Shown: in pieces, positions 1-8,361 of the stretch | How positions within the stretch are numbered: position 1 is the first letter of the stretch | Layout of the letters: the number at the start of each line of letters is the position of its first letter | Source of the DNA: Bacillota bacterium | GTDB lineage: Bacteria; Bacillota; Clostridia; Lachnospirales; Lachnospiraceae | DNA: 36,778 nt | Assembly (NCBI GenBank): GCA_023418475.1 | Contig: JAEZZO010000035.1 | Coordinates: 1 to 36,778 of the forward strand | Direction of reading: 5' to 3' | Position numbers and translations under genes: made by a program | The notes under the pieces: model-generated | Seen by the model: the letters and a program-made list of their open reading frames with translations, nothing else | What the model was told of the DNA's origin: nothing | Databases searched by the model: none

Positions 1-132
1 CTCGACACCATTATTCTACTACAAAAAGGATGAGGATTCCTTATATTTTAGGTAATTTCTTAAAGTTGTTTATTACAATACCGATGAAACAAGGGTACTG
101 TGGATAAAACTACGGAAACTCAAGTATTTTAA

Positions 133-161
133 TTGACATTTACAAATGCCAGTTTTATACT
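133..161 (+). promoter_or_regulatory. Sigma-A promoter of pckA
   Basis: A TTGACA box at 133-138 and a TATACT box at 156-161 are separated by exactly 17 bases. Transcription would start near 168 and give a leader of about 80 nt before pckA. No competing promoter of similar quality is visible in the first 247 bases. The stretch before 133 shows no gene. Confidence 0.85.
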
Positions 162-188
162 TATCATGGCGGACAATTGATTGAATAG

Positions 189-223
189 TTTAAGTTTGAA
201 TGTAATTAATTGGCAAACTTAAA
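189..223 (+). promoter_or_regulatory. Hairpin in the pckA 5' leader
   Basis: A perfect 10-base inverted repeat (TTTAAGTTTG at 189-198, CAAACTTAAA at 214-223) encloses a 15-nt loop. It lies inside the predicted transcript and ends 12 nt before the AGGAGG ribosome binding site at 236-241. It has no U-tract, so it is not a terminator. It could be an mRNA-stabilising stem or an operator. The function is inferred only from position. Confidence 0.5.
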
Positions 224-247
224 GGACAAGAGATAGGAGGATCTAAC

Positions 248-1903
248 ATGTCAACGAAAGCATATTTTAAACATGACGAAATTGGTGCTAATAAACCCGG
301 TTTCGCCCGAACCCGTTCCATTATTGAAGCGGCTTTCTATGGTAACAATGTGATAAAGGTAAATACTCTGAAAGAAGCCTATGAACTTGCAAAAAATTCA
401 CCCGGTACAGTCATTACAGATATGCCGGTTTATCGCGGAGAAGACTTTGGTCTTGAAAGAGACGCAAAGGTATTGCTATTTAACGATGGTTTTGTTACAG
501 GCCGTGCGGCGGCTGCCAGAAAAATAGCTGGTGAACCGGGCGTTGATTGTGATAATCTGAATGCCAAGGTTATGGATGCTATTTATAATACCCGTTATTC
601 TACTTTATATCATGCAGAGGTATACATCGGACTGGATCCGGAATTCATGGTCAAAGCTCATTTACTAATTCCGGAAGGGGAAGAAAACATACTTTATAAC
701 TGGATGCTGAACTTCCAGTACATGTCAGATGAATATGTGAGAATGTACAAAGCCTCCAAACCAATCAAGGATGAATGTGATATTTATATCTTTTCAAATC
801 CCCAGTGGAAACATGCTGAACATCCAATGGGCTTAACTTACTTCAACACTTCTACAAATTGCGCTGCTCTTCTTGGCATGAGATATTTTGGCGAGCATAA
901 GAAGGGTACTCTAACAATTGCCTGGGCAATTGCCAACCGTAATGGATACGCTTCCTGCCACGGCGGACAAAAGAGATACAACCTTGCAGACGGAAAATCT
1001 TATGTTGCTTCCGTTTTCGGACTTTCCGGATCTGGTAAATCAACGATTACACATGCAAAGCATGGTGGGAAATACGATGTCACCGTTCTTCATGACGATG
1101 CTTTCATTATAAATACAGAAACAGGTTCTTCTATTGCATTAGAGCCTACCTATTTTGATAAAACACAGGATTATCCTACGAACTGTGAGGATAATAAGTA
1201 CTTATTAACCGCGCAGAACTGCTCTGCTACCCTGGACGAGGATGGTAAGGTCGTTCTTGTAACCGAGGATATCCGTAACGGAAACGGCCGTGCAATTAAG
1301 TCTAAATTATGGTCACCTAACCGAGTTGATAAGATCCCTGAACCGGTTAATTCTATTTTCTGGATTATGAAGGATCCTACTCTGCCTCCAATCATAAAGC
1401 TAAAGGGAGCTTCTCTTGCTTCTGTTATGGGGGCTACTCTTGCTACAAAGAGAACAACTGCAGAGCGTCTTGCTCCTGGCGTTGATCCTAACGCATTAGT
1501 AGTTGAGCCTTATGCAAATCCATTTCGTACTTATCCTCTGGTAAATGATTACGAGAAATTTAAGAAGCTTGTGGCTGAGAGAAATGTAGATTGCTACGTA
1601 ATCAACACAGGTGAATTCATGGGTAAGAAGGTTAAACCCGCTGATACACTTGGAATTCTGGAAGCAATTGTTGAAGGCAAAACTGATTTCAAACAATGGG
1701 GTCCTTTCGAAGATATTCAAATTTTTGAATGGGATGGCTTTATTCCGGATTTGAAGAATGCGGAATATAAAGCACAGTTAACAGCAAGAATGAAAGATAG
1801 AATTGCGTTTGTAGAATCCAGAGACACCGAAAAAGGCGGCTTTGACAAGCTTCCTGCAGAAGCTCTTGATGCTCTTAAGAAAGTAGTATCTGAATTAGCC
1901 TAA
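248..1903 (+). CDS. pckA: Phosphoenolpyruvate carboxykinase (ATP)
   Basis: Cytosolic enzyme interconverting oxaloacetate plus ATP with phosphoenolpyruvate, CO2 and ADP. In anaerobes it often runs towards oxaloacetate, saving energy during succinate or amino-acid formation. The 551-residue protein carries the kinase P-loop GLSGSGKST at about residues 258-266, followed by the metal-binding stretch VLHDDAF characteristic of this family. Its length is in the usual 520-550 range. The ATG follows an AGGAGG site by six bases. It is a single-gene unit, with its own consensus promoter at 133-161 and a strong terminator directly after the stop codon. Nothing looks truncated. Confidence 0.93.
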   Translation: MSTKAYFKHDEIGANKPGFARTRSIIEAAFYGNNVIKVNTLKEAYELAKNSPGTVITDMPVYRGEDFGLERDAKVLLFNDGFVTGRAAAARKIAGEPGVDCDNLNAKVMDAIYNTRYSTLYHAEVYIGLDPEFMVKAHLLIPEGEENILYNWMLNFQYMSDEYVRMYKASKPIKDECDIYIFSNPQWKHAEHPMGLTYFNTSTNCAALLGMRYFGEHKKGTLTIAWAIANRNGYASCHGGQKRYNLADGKSYVASVFGLSGSGKSTITHAKHGGKYDVTVLHDDAFIINTETGSSIALEPTYFDKTQDYPTNCEDNKYLLTAQNCSATLDEDGKVVLVTEDIRNGNGRAIKSKLWSPNRVDKIPEPVNSIFWIMKDPTLPPIIKLKGASLASVMGATLATKRTTAERLAPGVDPNALVVEPYANPFRTYPLVNDYEKFKKLVAERNVDCYVINTGEFMGKKVKPADTLGILEAIVEGKTDFKQWGPFEDIQIFEWDGFIPDLKNAEYKAQLTARMKDRIAFVESRDTEKGGFDKLPAEALDALKKVVSELA

Positions 1904-1910
1904 TATAGAT

Positions 1911-1951
1911 AATAAAAAGGAAGAATTGGTGGCCAATTCTTCCTTTTTATT
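1911..1951 (+). terminator. Bidirectional intrinsic terminator after pckA
   Basis: A perfect 19-bp stem (1911-1929 with 1933-1951) closes a 3-nt loop and starts eight bases after the pckA stop. The arms begin with AATAAAAAGG and end with CCTTTTTATT, so either strand ends in a U-rich run. It can serve pckA and also the convergent minus-strand operon that ends at 2081. Confidence 0.9.
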
Positions 1952-2080
1952 ATCATCAAAAAAATAAATAGGTGCCTAGGCCCCTGAATAGTATCACTTC
2001 GAACATTAGATCTGTCTCGATTACTCCTACTTAAAAATATTTTAAAGAACTGCTACTATTGTAGTCGATTTTGAGTTAAA

Positions 2081-2812
2081 TCATGCCTTCCTTGCTTTTT
2101 GCTGTCCGGCACTAATACCAATGGTTAACAAAATTACTCCTGCTGTAAGATAGATTAACCGTGCAGCCAAGAATCCGGAACTTACTGTAAAGGCAGGTTC
2201 TCCCTCTATACCAATTGGCAGGGATAAAGGATAACTACCAAAATACCACCCTCCAAAGAAATCAAAATTACCGCTATTAGCAAATCCAAGTACCAGTACG
2301 ATAACCATAAGTACATACAACAGCCCTTGATGAATACGTCCCGCCAGATGTCCAATTCCCAATGTAAATAATAAGCAGGGGAATACCAGCATTATAAAGG
2401 GAAGAAGGTAAAGAACGACTTTTTCATAATCAAAGTAGGAACTATAAAAATAAATTCCCATAAGAAACATAATGCTGCAAATAATCAGAAAACAAACTGC
2501 TATAGCTCCATTTCTGACCAGTGCGTAATGCGCTTTATTCATTGGAGTTACCATTGTCAAAACTTCTACCTGTCTTTCCTTCTTAGAATAATAAACCGAA
2601 ATCAAAAATAATACTGTTATTATCGAAAAAGGTAATACGCAAGCAAGATAGGCTCCAAAGCTCCATAATGAGAAGGGTGCGGTATACGCTACTCCTGCAA
2701 TGGTTTCTGTTGTGAGGATATACCAGGCATAGATGCAGTTTATGACTAATAATCCGATGAAATACTTATTCCAAATAAGTCTTCTTAGCTCATATCTAAA
2801 TATCTTATTCAA
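2081..2812 (-). CDS. ABC-2 type exporter permease subunit
   Basis: A 243-residue integral membrane protein with about six hydrophobic segments (around residues 15-35, 50-75, 100-125, 135-155, 160-180 and 215-235) and few charged residues between them. This is the layout of ABC-2/NatB-like permeases. It is the last gene of the operon that starts at 7961. Its ATG overlaps the end of the upstream permease-peptidase gene by eight bases, which implies translational coupling. It presumably forms one half of the channel, with the fused permease domain of its neighbour as the other half and the ATPase at 4985-5848 as motor. The substrate cannot be told from sequence. Confidence 0.75.
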   Translation of the reverse strand: MNKIFRYELRRLIWNKYFIGLLVINCIYAWYILTTETIAGVAYTAPFSLWSFGAYLACVLPFSIITVLFLISVYYSKKERQVEVLTMVTPMNKAHYALVRNGAIAVCFLIICSIMFLMGIYFYSSYFDYEKVVLYLLPFIMLVFPCLLFTLGIGHLAGRIHQGLLYVLMVIVLVLGFANSGNFDFFGGWYFGSYPLSLPIGIEGEPAFTVSSGFLAARLIYLTAGVILLTIGISAGQQKARKA

Positions 2813-4988
2813 GATTCAAATCCTCCTCTTTCAACCCGCAGGCACTTAAAAATTCCTGATAAGAGAACGGATTAGTATATTTTTCAGGATCTTGTGCATA
2901 CTTTTCTTGAATTGACCTTAAAATTTTGTCCATACTTGCTTCGCCGCCAACAAGCTGTTCTGCTTTTAAAATCATCAGAGGCATACGACAGTACAAGTTA
3001 ATCTCCTGAGAATGACTTTTTAACTCTGCCTGATATTTCTCGGGTAATTTGGTGAGCATTTCCGGATGTCGGTTATAGTATCCGCGGTTTTGTTCCTCTA
3101 CGGCTGTCTTCCATTTGTCAACATAATTTTGTTTGGCGTAAAGTGATCCGTATTTCTCCTTCATCAGACGATAGGTAGTGTAGACATCAAGACCTTCGTC
3201 CGACCATAGACCGTTATCACCACAGTACACACCTAATCCACCCCACCATTCATGGATTATTTCATGTGCGAATACTTCAGCTGCATTAGCCCCTTTCATC
3301 TTATCACTCAGATTATTTTGAGTAAATAAATCCTCAGTCCACTCTACCCATCCCTCACCAGCACCTCCACCTCCTCCAAAGCTTGCCGATCGCTGAACCA
3401 TCATTAGTTTACCGCTATTAATAAAGCTCAACGGTCCTAGATGTGCAGTACAATAATCCATTACATCTGAAATTGATTGTGGAATGTCGTATTTTTTAAT
3501 GTTTTGATCATACTTCTTACTATAGATAAGATTAATTGTTGCCCCGGCACCCTGGAATTCCACGTTTTCGTAATCACAGGCTGTAAGCCAGACCGTATAA
3601 CCTGTCATATCAGATTTCTTCCACGTTCTTGTCCCGTTACTGTTTTGGGCATAATCCGTCAGTAATTGATGATTTATAATAGGTACCAGTTTCCTTGGAA
3701 GAGTTAGCTTAAGGTCGTATTTATCCGGATGTTCGAAGCTGGTATATGTTGGTATAGTAGCCCCATTACTCAGGGAAACATAATCCAAAGAACTGGTGTT
3801 ATCCCAGGAATACGGTATAAAGCAGCGTAACATCTGAGGCATCCCCCGATACTTTATAACCAACTTCATGGCAGCCCCTTTCGGGATTGTCAGAGTCGTT
3901 TTTCTAAATTCATTAATATCCTTTTTCAGCGTATGGAAGGGAATATCCTTGCCGTCACAGGTCACACTTAAAATTCGATATCCGGGATCAAGCCAAATAT
4001 TGTCTTTTAAATTGTTTGATTTATCAATTGTGTATTCTGCAATACCATTAACGATACCCGACGTTTTCGCAGTCAGATTGTATGTGATATGTGAGACACT
4101 GGCTGCGGTCTTATTCTCAAAGCAAGTATCATCATCAATCCATTCATAGGGAGCGTGGTTGACATAGGGCTGAAATACCCATAGCAGTACCCCCATGCAC
4201 AATAGCATTGCCGAAATGACAGGAATATACACTTTTCTCAGACTCCGTAGGAATGAGCCTGTTAATCCCTTTTGATACCTCCGGATGCACAGTGTAGATA
4301 ATAACCACAGGCCTCCTGCCAGCAGTAACCAAAAAACGCGAGCATAAAATGTAATACGTAAAATAAGCGCGTTAGAAAAGCCATCGGAATAACCAATGAT
4401 AATTGGATTGATCCAACGGGCGAAGTAACTGCGGCTTACGTATCTGCTATAGCTAAAATAGACGCACCCCACGTATAACAATCCGGCAAGTTCTATCTGG
4501 TGTGTGATGTGATAGAATGCCGATGCTAACAAGATAGAACACCACCATATAGGCGGAATAAGCATAAGGTAGCTGCTAAAGTACAATAAAGGATTAAATA
4601 AATAATCAATCTTTATCATGGTATATGGTAAAAAGAAAATCATACAAAGCAATGCTACCAGCAACGATAAAGTCATGAGGACGAGTACACGGGAGAGGGC
4701 CATAACGACGGGAGAAATCATTGTATCAATCAATGTATCGGTTTTCGCACGATAAATCCGGTCAGATTCCAGCAACGCAAGGATTGCCCATAGTACCGCT
4801 CCGATAGCGGCACCCGTCAAAATAGGCTGTGCAATATATTGATTTGTCATGGTACTGTCTTCATAACCTTTCGACGTAATCACATAGCCATACAGCAGAC
4901 TGCAGAAGCTAAGTGCAGTAGTAAACCACACAAATTTGGATAGAATTAACCGACGCAGTTCAACGAGGTAGATCGAAAATAGCTTCAT
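2805..4988 (-). CDS. ABC permease fused to an M1-type zinc metallopeptidase
   Basis: 727 residues in two parts. Residues 1 to about 275 hold six or seven hydrophobic membrane segments like an ABC-2 permease. Residues 290-727 resemble M1 (gluzincin) aminopeptidases and should lie outside the membrane. The zinc site is complete: HEIIH at 575-579 and, exactly 18 residues later, Glu598 in WSDEG. The substrate-anchoring GAMEN motif of the family is replaced by GAGEG (542-546) inside a Gly-rich stretch, so the Glu is kept. Tryptophans follow the HEXXH motif as in family members. The start overlaps the stop of the ATPase gene by four bases (ATGA). Known permease/M1 fusions exist. The role here (trimming or sensing an exported or extracellular peptide) is inference. 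Confidence 0.8.
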   Translation of the reverse strand: MKLFSIYLVELRRLILSKFVWFTTALSFCSLLYGYVITSKGYEDSTMTNQYIAQPILTGAAIGAVLWAILALLESDRIYRAKTDTLIDTMISPVVMALSRVLVLMTLSLLVALLCMIFFLPYTMIKIDYLFNPLLYFSSYLMLIPPIWWCSILLASAFYHITHQIELAGLLYVGCVYFSYSRYVSRSYFARWINPIIIGYSDGFSNALILRITFYARVFWLLLAGGLWLLSTLCIRRYQKGLTGSFLRSLRKVYIPVISAMLLCMGVLLWVFQPYVNHAPYEWIDDDTCFENKTAASVSHITYNLTAKTSGIVNGIAEYTIDKSNNLKDNIWLDPGYRILSVTCDGKDIPFHTLKKDINEFRKTTLTIPKGAAMKLVIKYRGMPQMLRCFIPYSWDNTSSLDYVSLSNGATIPTYTSFEHPDKYDLKLTLPRKLVPIINHQLLTDYAQNSNGTRTWKKSDMTGYTVWLTACDYENVEFQGAGATINLIYSKKYDQNIKKYDIPQSISDVMDYCTAHLGPLSFINSGKLMMVQRSASFGGGGGAGEGWVEWTEDLFTQNNLSDKMKGANAAEVFAHEIIHEWWGGLGVYCGDNGLWSDEGLDVYTTYRLMKEKYGSLYAKQNYVDKWKTAVEEQNRGYYNRHPEMLTKLPEKYQAELKSHSQEINLYCRMPLMILKAEQLVGGEASMDKILRSIQEKYAQDPEKYTNPFSYQEFLSACGLKEEDLNLE

Positions 4989-5848
4989 GGATTGACCGCC
5001 CCTTTCTGAATTCGATAAAGATATGCATCCTCAAGCGTTGGTTCTACAGCTTCGGCATAGGTTGGAAGCTTCTCTGCGACAATCCGGCATAATATTCCCT
5101 TTGAAGTATTAACTTTTGAAACCGCCTGACAACCTTCCGGAAGTGGATCCCCAAGTTGTGATAAATAAGTACCCACATGTCCATTCGTCTGTGTGATTAA
5201 GTCTGCGGGGGCACCGTCAAATAAGATCAGGCCATGATTAATAATAAGTACACGGTTACAGATGGATTGAACGTCCTCAACAATATGAGTGGATAATAAA
5301 ACAATTTTATTCAGCGCCATGTCGGAAAATATATTACGGAATTTAACACGTTCCTCCGGATCAAGGCCTACCGTAGGCTCGTCCAGAATGATAAAATACG
5401 GATCACCCAGAAGAGCCTGTGCAATTCCCACCCGTTGTCTTTGCCCACCGGAAAGATTTCGGATGCGTACCTTTTTATGATCTGTCAGACTGGTGCGTTC
5501 CAGTACTTTGTCGATTTCCTTCTTGTTTTTTATACCCTTCAGTGCCGCCATATAATCCAGAAATTGCCACACAGTCAGTTCGTCGAATAATCCAAAGCTT
5601 TGCGGCAGATATCCGAGCATAGACTTTATACGTTCTTCCTGTGAGAGCAATGCTTTCTCGTCTATGAGAATTTCACCCTTTGTCGGAATTAATCCTGCAA
5701 TAAGCAGTTTCATTAGAGTGGTTTTACCCGCCCCATTCGGTCCAAGAATACCAATCATGTTCGGACTGTCCATATGTACAGAAATATTTTGTAAGGCCTT
5801 TTTGCCGGATGGGTATATCATTGTTACATCATTTACTTCAATTTTCAT
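4985..5848 (-). CDS. ABC transporter ATP-binding protein
   Basis: Cytoplasmic ATPase of the exporter whose permeases follow it. It has a Walker A motif GPNGAGKT near residue 37, the signature LSGGQRQR near 136, Walker B FIILDEPT, and the switch histidine in LLSTHIVED. The C-terminal tail is short. The frame is open 13 codons further upstream, but the start chosen here (5848) is preceded at eight bases by GGAGG (5857-5861). The upstream extension is an AT-rich, unlikely leader. 287 residues is normal for the family. The gene lies 57 bases after the sensor kinase and is translationally coupled to the permease-peptidase. Confidence 0.88.
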   Translation of the reverse strand: MKIEVNDVTMIYPSGKKALQNISVHMDSPNMIGILGPNGAGKTTLMKLLIAGLIPTKGEILIDEKALLSQEERIKSMLGYLPQSFGLFDELTVWQFLDYMAALKGIKNKKEIDKVLERTSLTDHKKVRIRNLSGGQRQRVGIAQALLGDPYFIILDEPTVGLDPEERVKFRNIFSDMALNKIVLLSTHIVEDVQSICNRVLIINHGLILFDGAPADLITQTNGHVGTYLSQLGDPLPEGCQAVSKVNTSKGILCRIVAEKLPTYAEAVEPTLEDAYLYRIQKGAVNP

Positions 5849-5905
5849 ATAGTATACCTCCAATCGAATTATCATAATAATCATCATATCAAACTCTATA
5901 TGGAG

Positions 5906-7342
5906 TTAGGATGAAGAATTATGTGTTTTGTATGGAGTTTTAACAATATGAAATTCTGCTGTAAAAATTACACCGACATCGAAATTATTTATTGAATGCG
6001 TTGCGCTGTGACTTTCCAGTATCATTCGGGTTATATAAAGCCCGAGACCACTTCCGTTATATCCTCCAACTGTATTTTTTTCCGTACGGTAAAATGCCTC
6101 AAAAAGATGTGGTATGTGTTCTTCCAGAATGTGCACACCATGATTGGCGATTGTTACTATTGCTTTATTATGATTACATATAAGTCTTACTTTCACAAAG
6201 CTCCCCTCCGGTGAATAAATAGCTGCATTATCGAGTACATTTTCAAATGCTTTTTTAAGCAATACATAGTCACCAAAGCTATAAACATCAGGCTCTATTT
6301 CAACCGTTAACCGGATAGAGCGGGAAGCAATGAACTCATTGCAATCATCAATTGCAGATATAAGAACATCAGAAAGGCTGATCGGTTCATGTACCTTTTT
6401 ACCAGCAATATCAATATAAGCGATAGATAAATATTCTTTTAATATTACATCCAATGACCGGAGAATTTCAGCGGAACGTGCTAGATATTTTGATTTATCC
6501 TTATATACACCAATTTCAGCCTGCATACCCTCAAGCTGCCCGATCACGATTGCAATTGGAGTTTTTATCTCATGTGACACTGCAGAAAAGAATAGAAGCT
6601 GCTTACGTTCACGCTCCTTCTCGATTGCAACTTCAGATGCAAGGAAAGAGTTTTGATTCCGCAGCGATGTAAGCGCTACATTTAGTCTATCGGAAAGCTC
6701 ATTAATACTTTTCGCCAGCAAGCCGATTTCATCATCCCGTAAGTCGGGACAGTACCAGCTAAAATCCAGCTCTGCAAGATTTGCAGTTGTCTTACTCATT
6801 CGAACGATCGGGCTGGTCGTATATTTTGAAAAGAAAAAAGCGCCTAGCAAGGATATAACAAGTACCAATACCCCAATATGAGGTAAAGTATTCCATAAGG
6901 CGTTTTTTATCTGCTCTGAACGCAATGAGTTGAAATGGACAATTAATACATATTGTTTATTTGAAGCAGCAAAACGGAAGGGGTATTTCTTTCCTGACTG
7001 AGAAGTAGTATAAGTCTTACGAAAAGTAAAAAGATCTATCTGTTGTTGCTTCTCATCCATCAAATATAAATCAGCACCTGTATCCCACATAAATTGCGCA
7101 AAAAGGTTCCCGCTTTCGGAAGCAGGATATAACCGAACCTCATCAATCAGAACTTTTGACCTGGTATCAAGATCACTAAGAGCCTGTCCTTCATTTATAA
7201 ATGGAAGAAACAAGCTGATTAATAAATATGTAATAGCGCAAACGGTAAGCAGGAGAAAAAGAAGAACAAGGAATGTTTTAATCGTCAGGCTTTTACTAAT
7301 TTTCTTTTGGTAATTTATAACCCACGCCACGAATCGTTTCAA
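5906..7342 (-). CDS. Sensor histidine kinase of a two-component system
   Basis: Membrane kinase of 478 residues. A first membrane helix lies at about 23-45, an extracellular sensor region of about 110 residues follows, a second helix lies at about 152-172, and then a HAMP linker. The phospho-acceptor is His257 in SHEIKTP. The ATPase domain has the N-box NVLDNAA and the G2 box GSGLGLYI. The start is uncertain. The longest frame begins with TTG at 7342, overlapping the regulator gene by 47 bases, with only a weak GGGGG upstream. A GTG at 7330 is the alternative. It is co-transcribed with the regulator before it and the ABC genes after it, which suggests it senses the exporter's substrate. Confidence 0.85.
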   Translation of the reverse strand: MKRFVAWVINYQKKISKSLTIKTFLVLLFLLLTVCAITYLLISLFLPFINEGQALSDLDTRSKVLIDEVRLYPASESGNLFAQFMWDTGADLYLMDEKQQQIDLFTFRKTYTTSQSGKKYPFRFAASNKQYVLIVHFNSLRSEQIKNALWNTLPHIGVLVLVISLLGAFFFSKYTTSPIVRMSKTTANLAELDFSWYCPDLRDDEIGLLAKSINELSDRLNVALTSLRNQNSFLASEVAIEKERERKQLLFFSAVSHEIKTPIAIVIGQLEGMQAEIGVYKDKSKYLARSAEILRSLDVILKEYLSIAYIDIAGKKVHEPISLSDVLISAIDDCNEFIASRSIRLTVEIEPDVYSFGDYVLLKKAFENVLDNAAIYSPEGSFVKVRLICNHNKAIVTIANHGVHILEEHIPHLFEAFYRTEKNTVGGYNGSGLGLYITRMILESHSATHSINNFDVGVIFTAEFHIVKTPYKTHNSSS

Positions 7343-7961
7343 TGCAATCTTCGACCCCCAACTTTCTGCGAATATTCTTTATATGCGTATCAATGATACG
7401 CTCATCACCATAAAAATCATAACTCCATATTTTTGAAAGAAGCATTCTGCGAGAAACTACTTCACCCGGCGTACGTAACAATTCCTGCAGAATTTCAAAT
7501 TCCCGAAGAGTGAACTCAACGGGGTTACCGCTGATACTAACGCTGTGGCACTTAATATTTAAAGAGATGTTCCGATAATTAAGATTAAATACTTCCGAAT
7601 TAGTTGATCTGCGCAGCACTGCAGCCACCTTGTGAAGTAAGATTGGCATAGATACCGGCTTTGTAATATAATCATCAATACATAATTTAAACCCACGAAC
7701 CTGATAGGCCTCACTATCCAGTGCGGTCAGCATAATGATTGGGATGTTTGATTCCCCCCTGATCACTTCACATACTCCGTATCCGTCTATCTTTGGCAGC
7801 ATAATATCTAACAGTATTAAATCAAATACTTGTTTCTTAGCAATAAGCAATGCTTCAACACCATCCTCAGCAAGGGTAACGGCATAACCGGCACTTTCTA
7901 GAAAATTCTGAAGGAGCTCTTTATAATCCGGATTATCCTCTACAACAAGAATTTGTTCCAT
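7296..7961 (-). CDS. OmpR-family response regulator
   Basis: DNA-binding transcription regulator of 221 residues, the normal size. The receiver domain (1-120) has the acidic pair Glu8-Asp9, the phospho-acceptor Asp52 in LLDIMLP, the Thr in IMLTA and Lys in ITKP. The C-terminal winged helix (about 128-221) ends with the family pattern IDTHIKNIRRKLG...IRGVGYKL. The ATG is seven bases behind GGAGG. It is the first gene of a five-gene minus-strand operon with its kinase and an ABC exporter. Self-regulation of the operon is likely but inferred. A palindromic repeat element lies 26 nt upstream of the ATG. Confidence 0.9.
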   Translation of the reverse strand: MEQILVVEDNPDYKELLQNFLESAGYAVTLAEDGVEALLIAKKQVFDLILLDIMLPKIDGYGVCEVIRGESNIPIIMLTALDSEAYQVRGFKLCIDDYITKPVSMPILLHKVAAVLRRSTNSEVFNLNYRNISLNIKCHSVSISGNPVEFTLREFEILQELLRTPGEVVSRRMLLSKIWSYDFYGDERIIDTHIKNIRRKLGVEDCIETIRGVGYKLPKEN

Positions 7962-7980
7962 ATATCCTCCAACTTAATAT

Positions 7981-8137
7981 CGTATGCTAGGATTTGAGTG
8001 CCTCCGGCGGATGCACACTCGCTTCGCTTGGCACGGTTATATAATAAAAGTCATCAAGAATTATATTAGTTGAATATATATGCAACTATATTCATGACAA
8101 AATCTAACTTTTACACTCAAATTCTAAATATCATACG
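7981..8137. repeat. Palindromic intergenic element, copy A
   Basis: Terminal inverted repeats CTAGGATTTGAGTG (7987-8000) and CACTCAAATTCTAA (8114-8127) are flanked by CGTATG (7981-7986) and CATACG (8132-8137). A core palindrome (TGAATATA, 8-nt gap, TATATTCA) sits near 8070-8093. A GC-rich insert of about 45 nt (8001-8045) with its own GTGCC/GGCAC stem interrupts the left side. Ends and core match a second copy at 14551-14686. Size and structure resemble a MITE or a mobile structured RNA element. Confidence 0.65.
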
Positions 8138-8180
8138 TTCTATTATTTGAATAATTTTACAATGATTTTTGACTTAAGAG

Positions 8181-8216
8181 TATCATTTATATTAATTTTA
8201 ATCAATACAAATGATA
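8181..8216. repeat. AT-rich inverted repeat
   Basis: ATCATTTATATT (8182-8193) pairs with AATACAAATGAT (8204-8215) with one mismatch and a 10-nt gap, plus one more pair outside. There is no U-tract. It lies between the palindromic element and the metG terminator. The rest of 8138-8300 is AT-rich with no credible gene. The function is unknown. Confidence 0.35.
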
Positions 8217-8301
8217 TATTATTCCTATAAAAATGTGATAACAATATTATCTGTATTAGTACTAGAAATAGAATAGTATGTGTGCCTACCGTATGTACAA
8301 T

Positions 8302-8335
8302 AAAAATGGCCCGGATATTCTCAACCCGGACCATT
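8302..8335 (-). terminator. Intrinsic terminator of metG
   Basis: Read on the minus strand, AATGGTCCGG (8335-8326) pairs with CCGGGCCATT (8314-8305), including one G-U pair, around an 11-nt loop. A run of U follows to 8302. It lies about 27 bases after the metG stop codon. Confidence 0.85.
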
Positions 8336-8361
8336 CCATATTCTCATAGACTTCAGGCAAT

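Noticed and set aside
1975..1988. GGTGCCTAGGCCCC near-palindrome after the exporter operon
   Set aside because: The arms leave almost no loop and contain a mismatch. The nearby 1911-1951 hairpin is a much better terminator for both strands.
8143..8334. 63-codon minus-strand ORF upstream of the metG terminator region
   Set aside because: It overlaps the metG terminator, has no ribosome site and is very AT-rich with no family resemblance.
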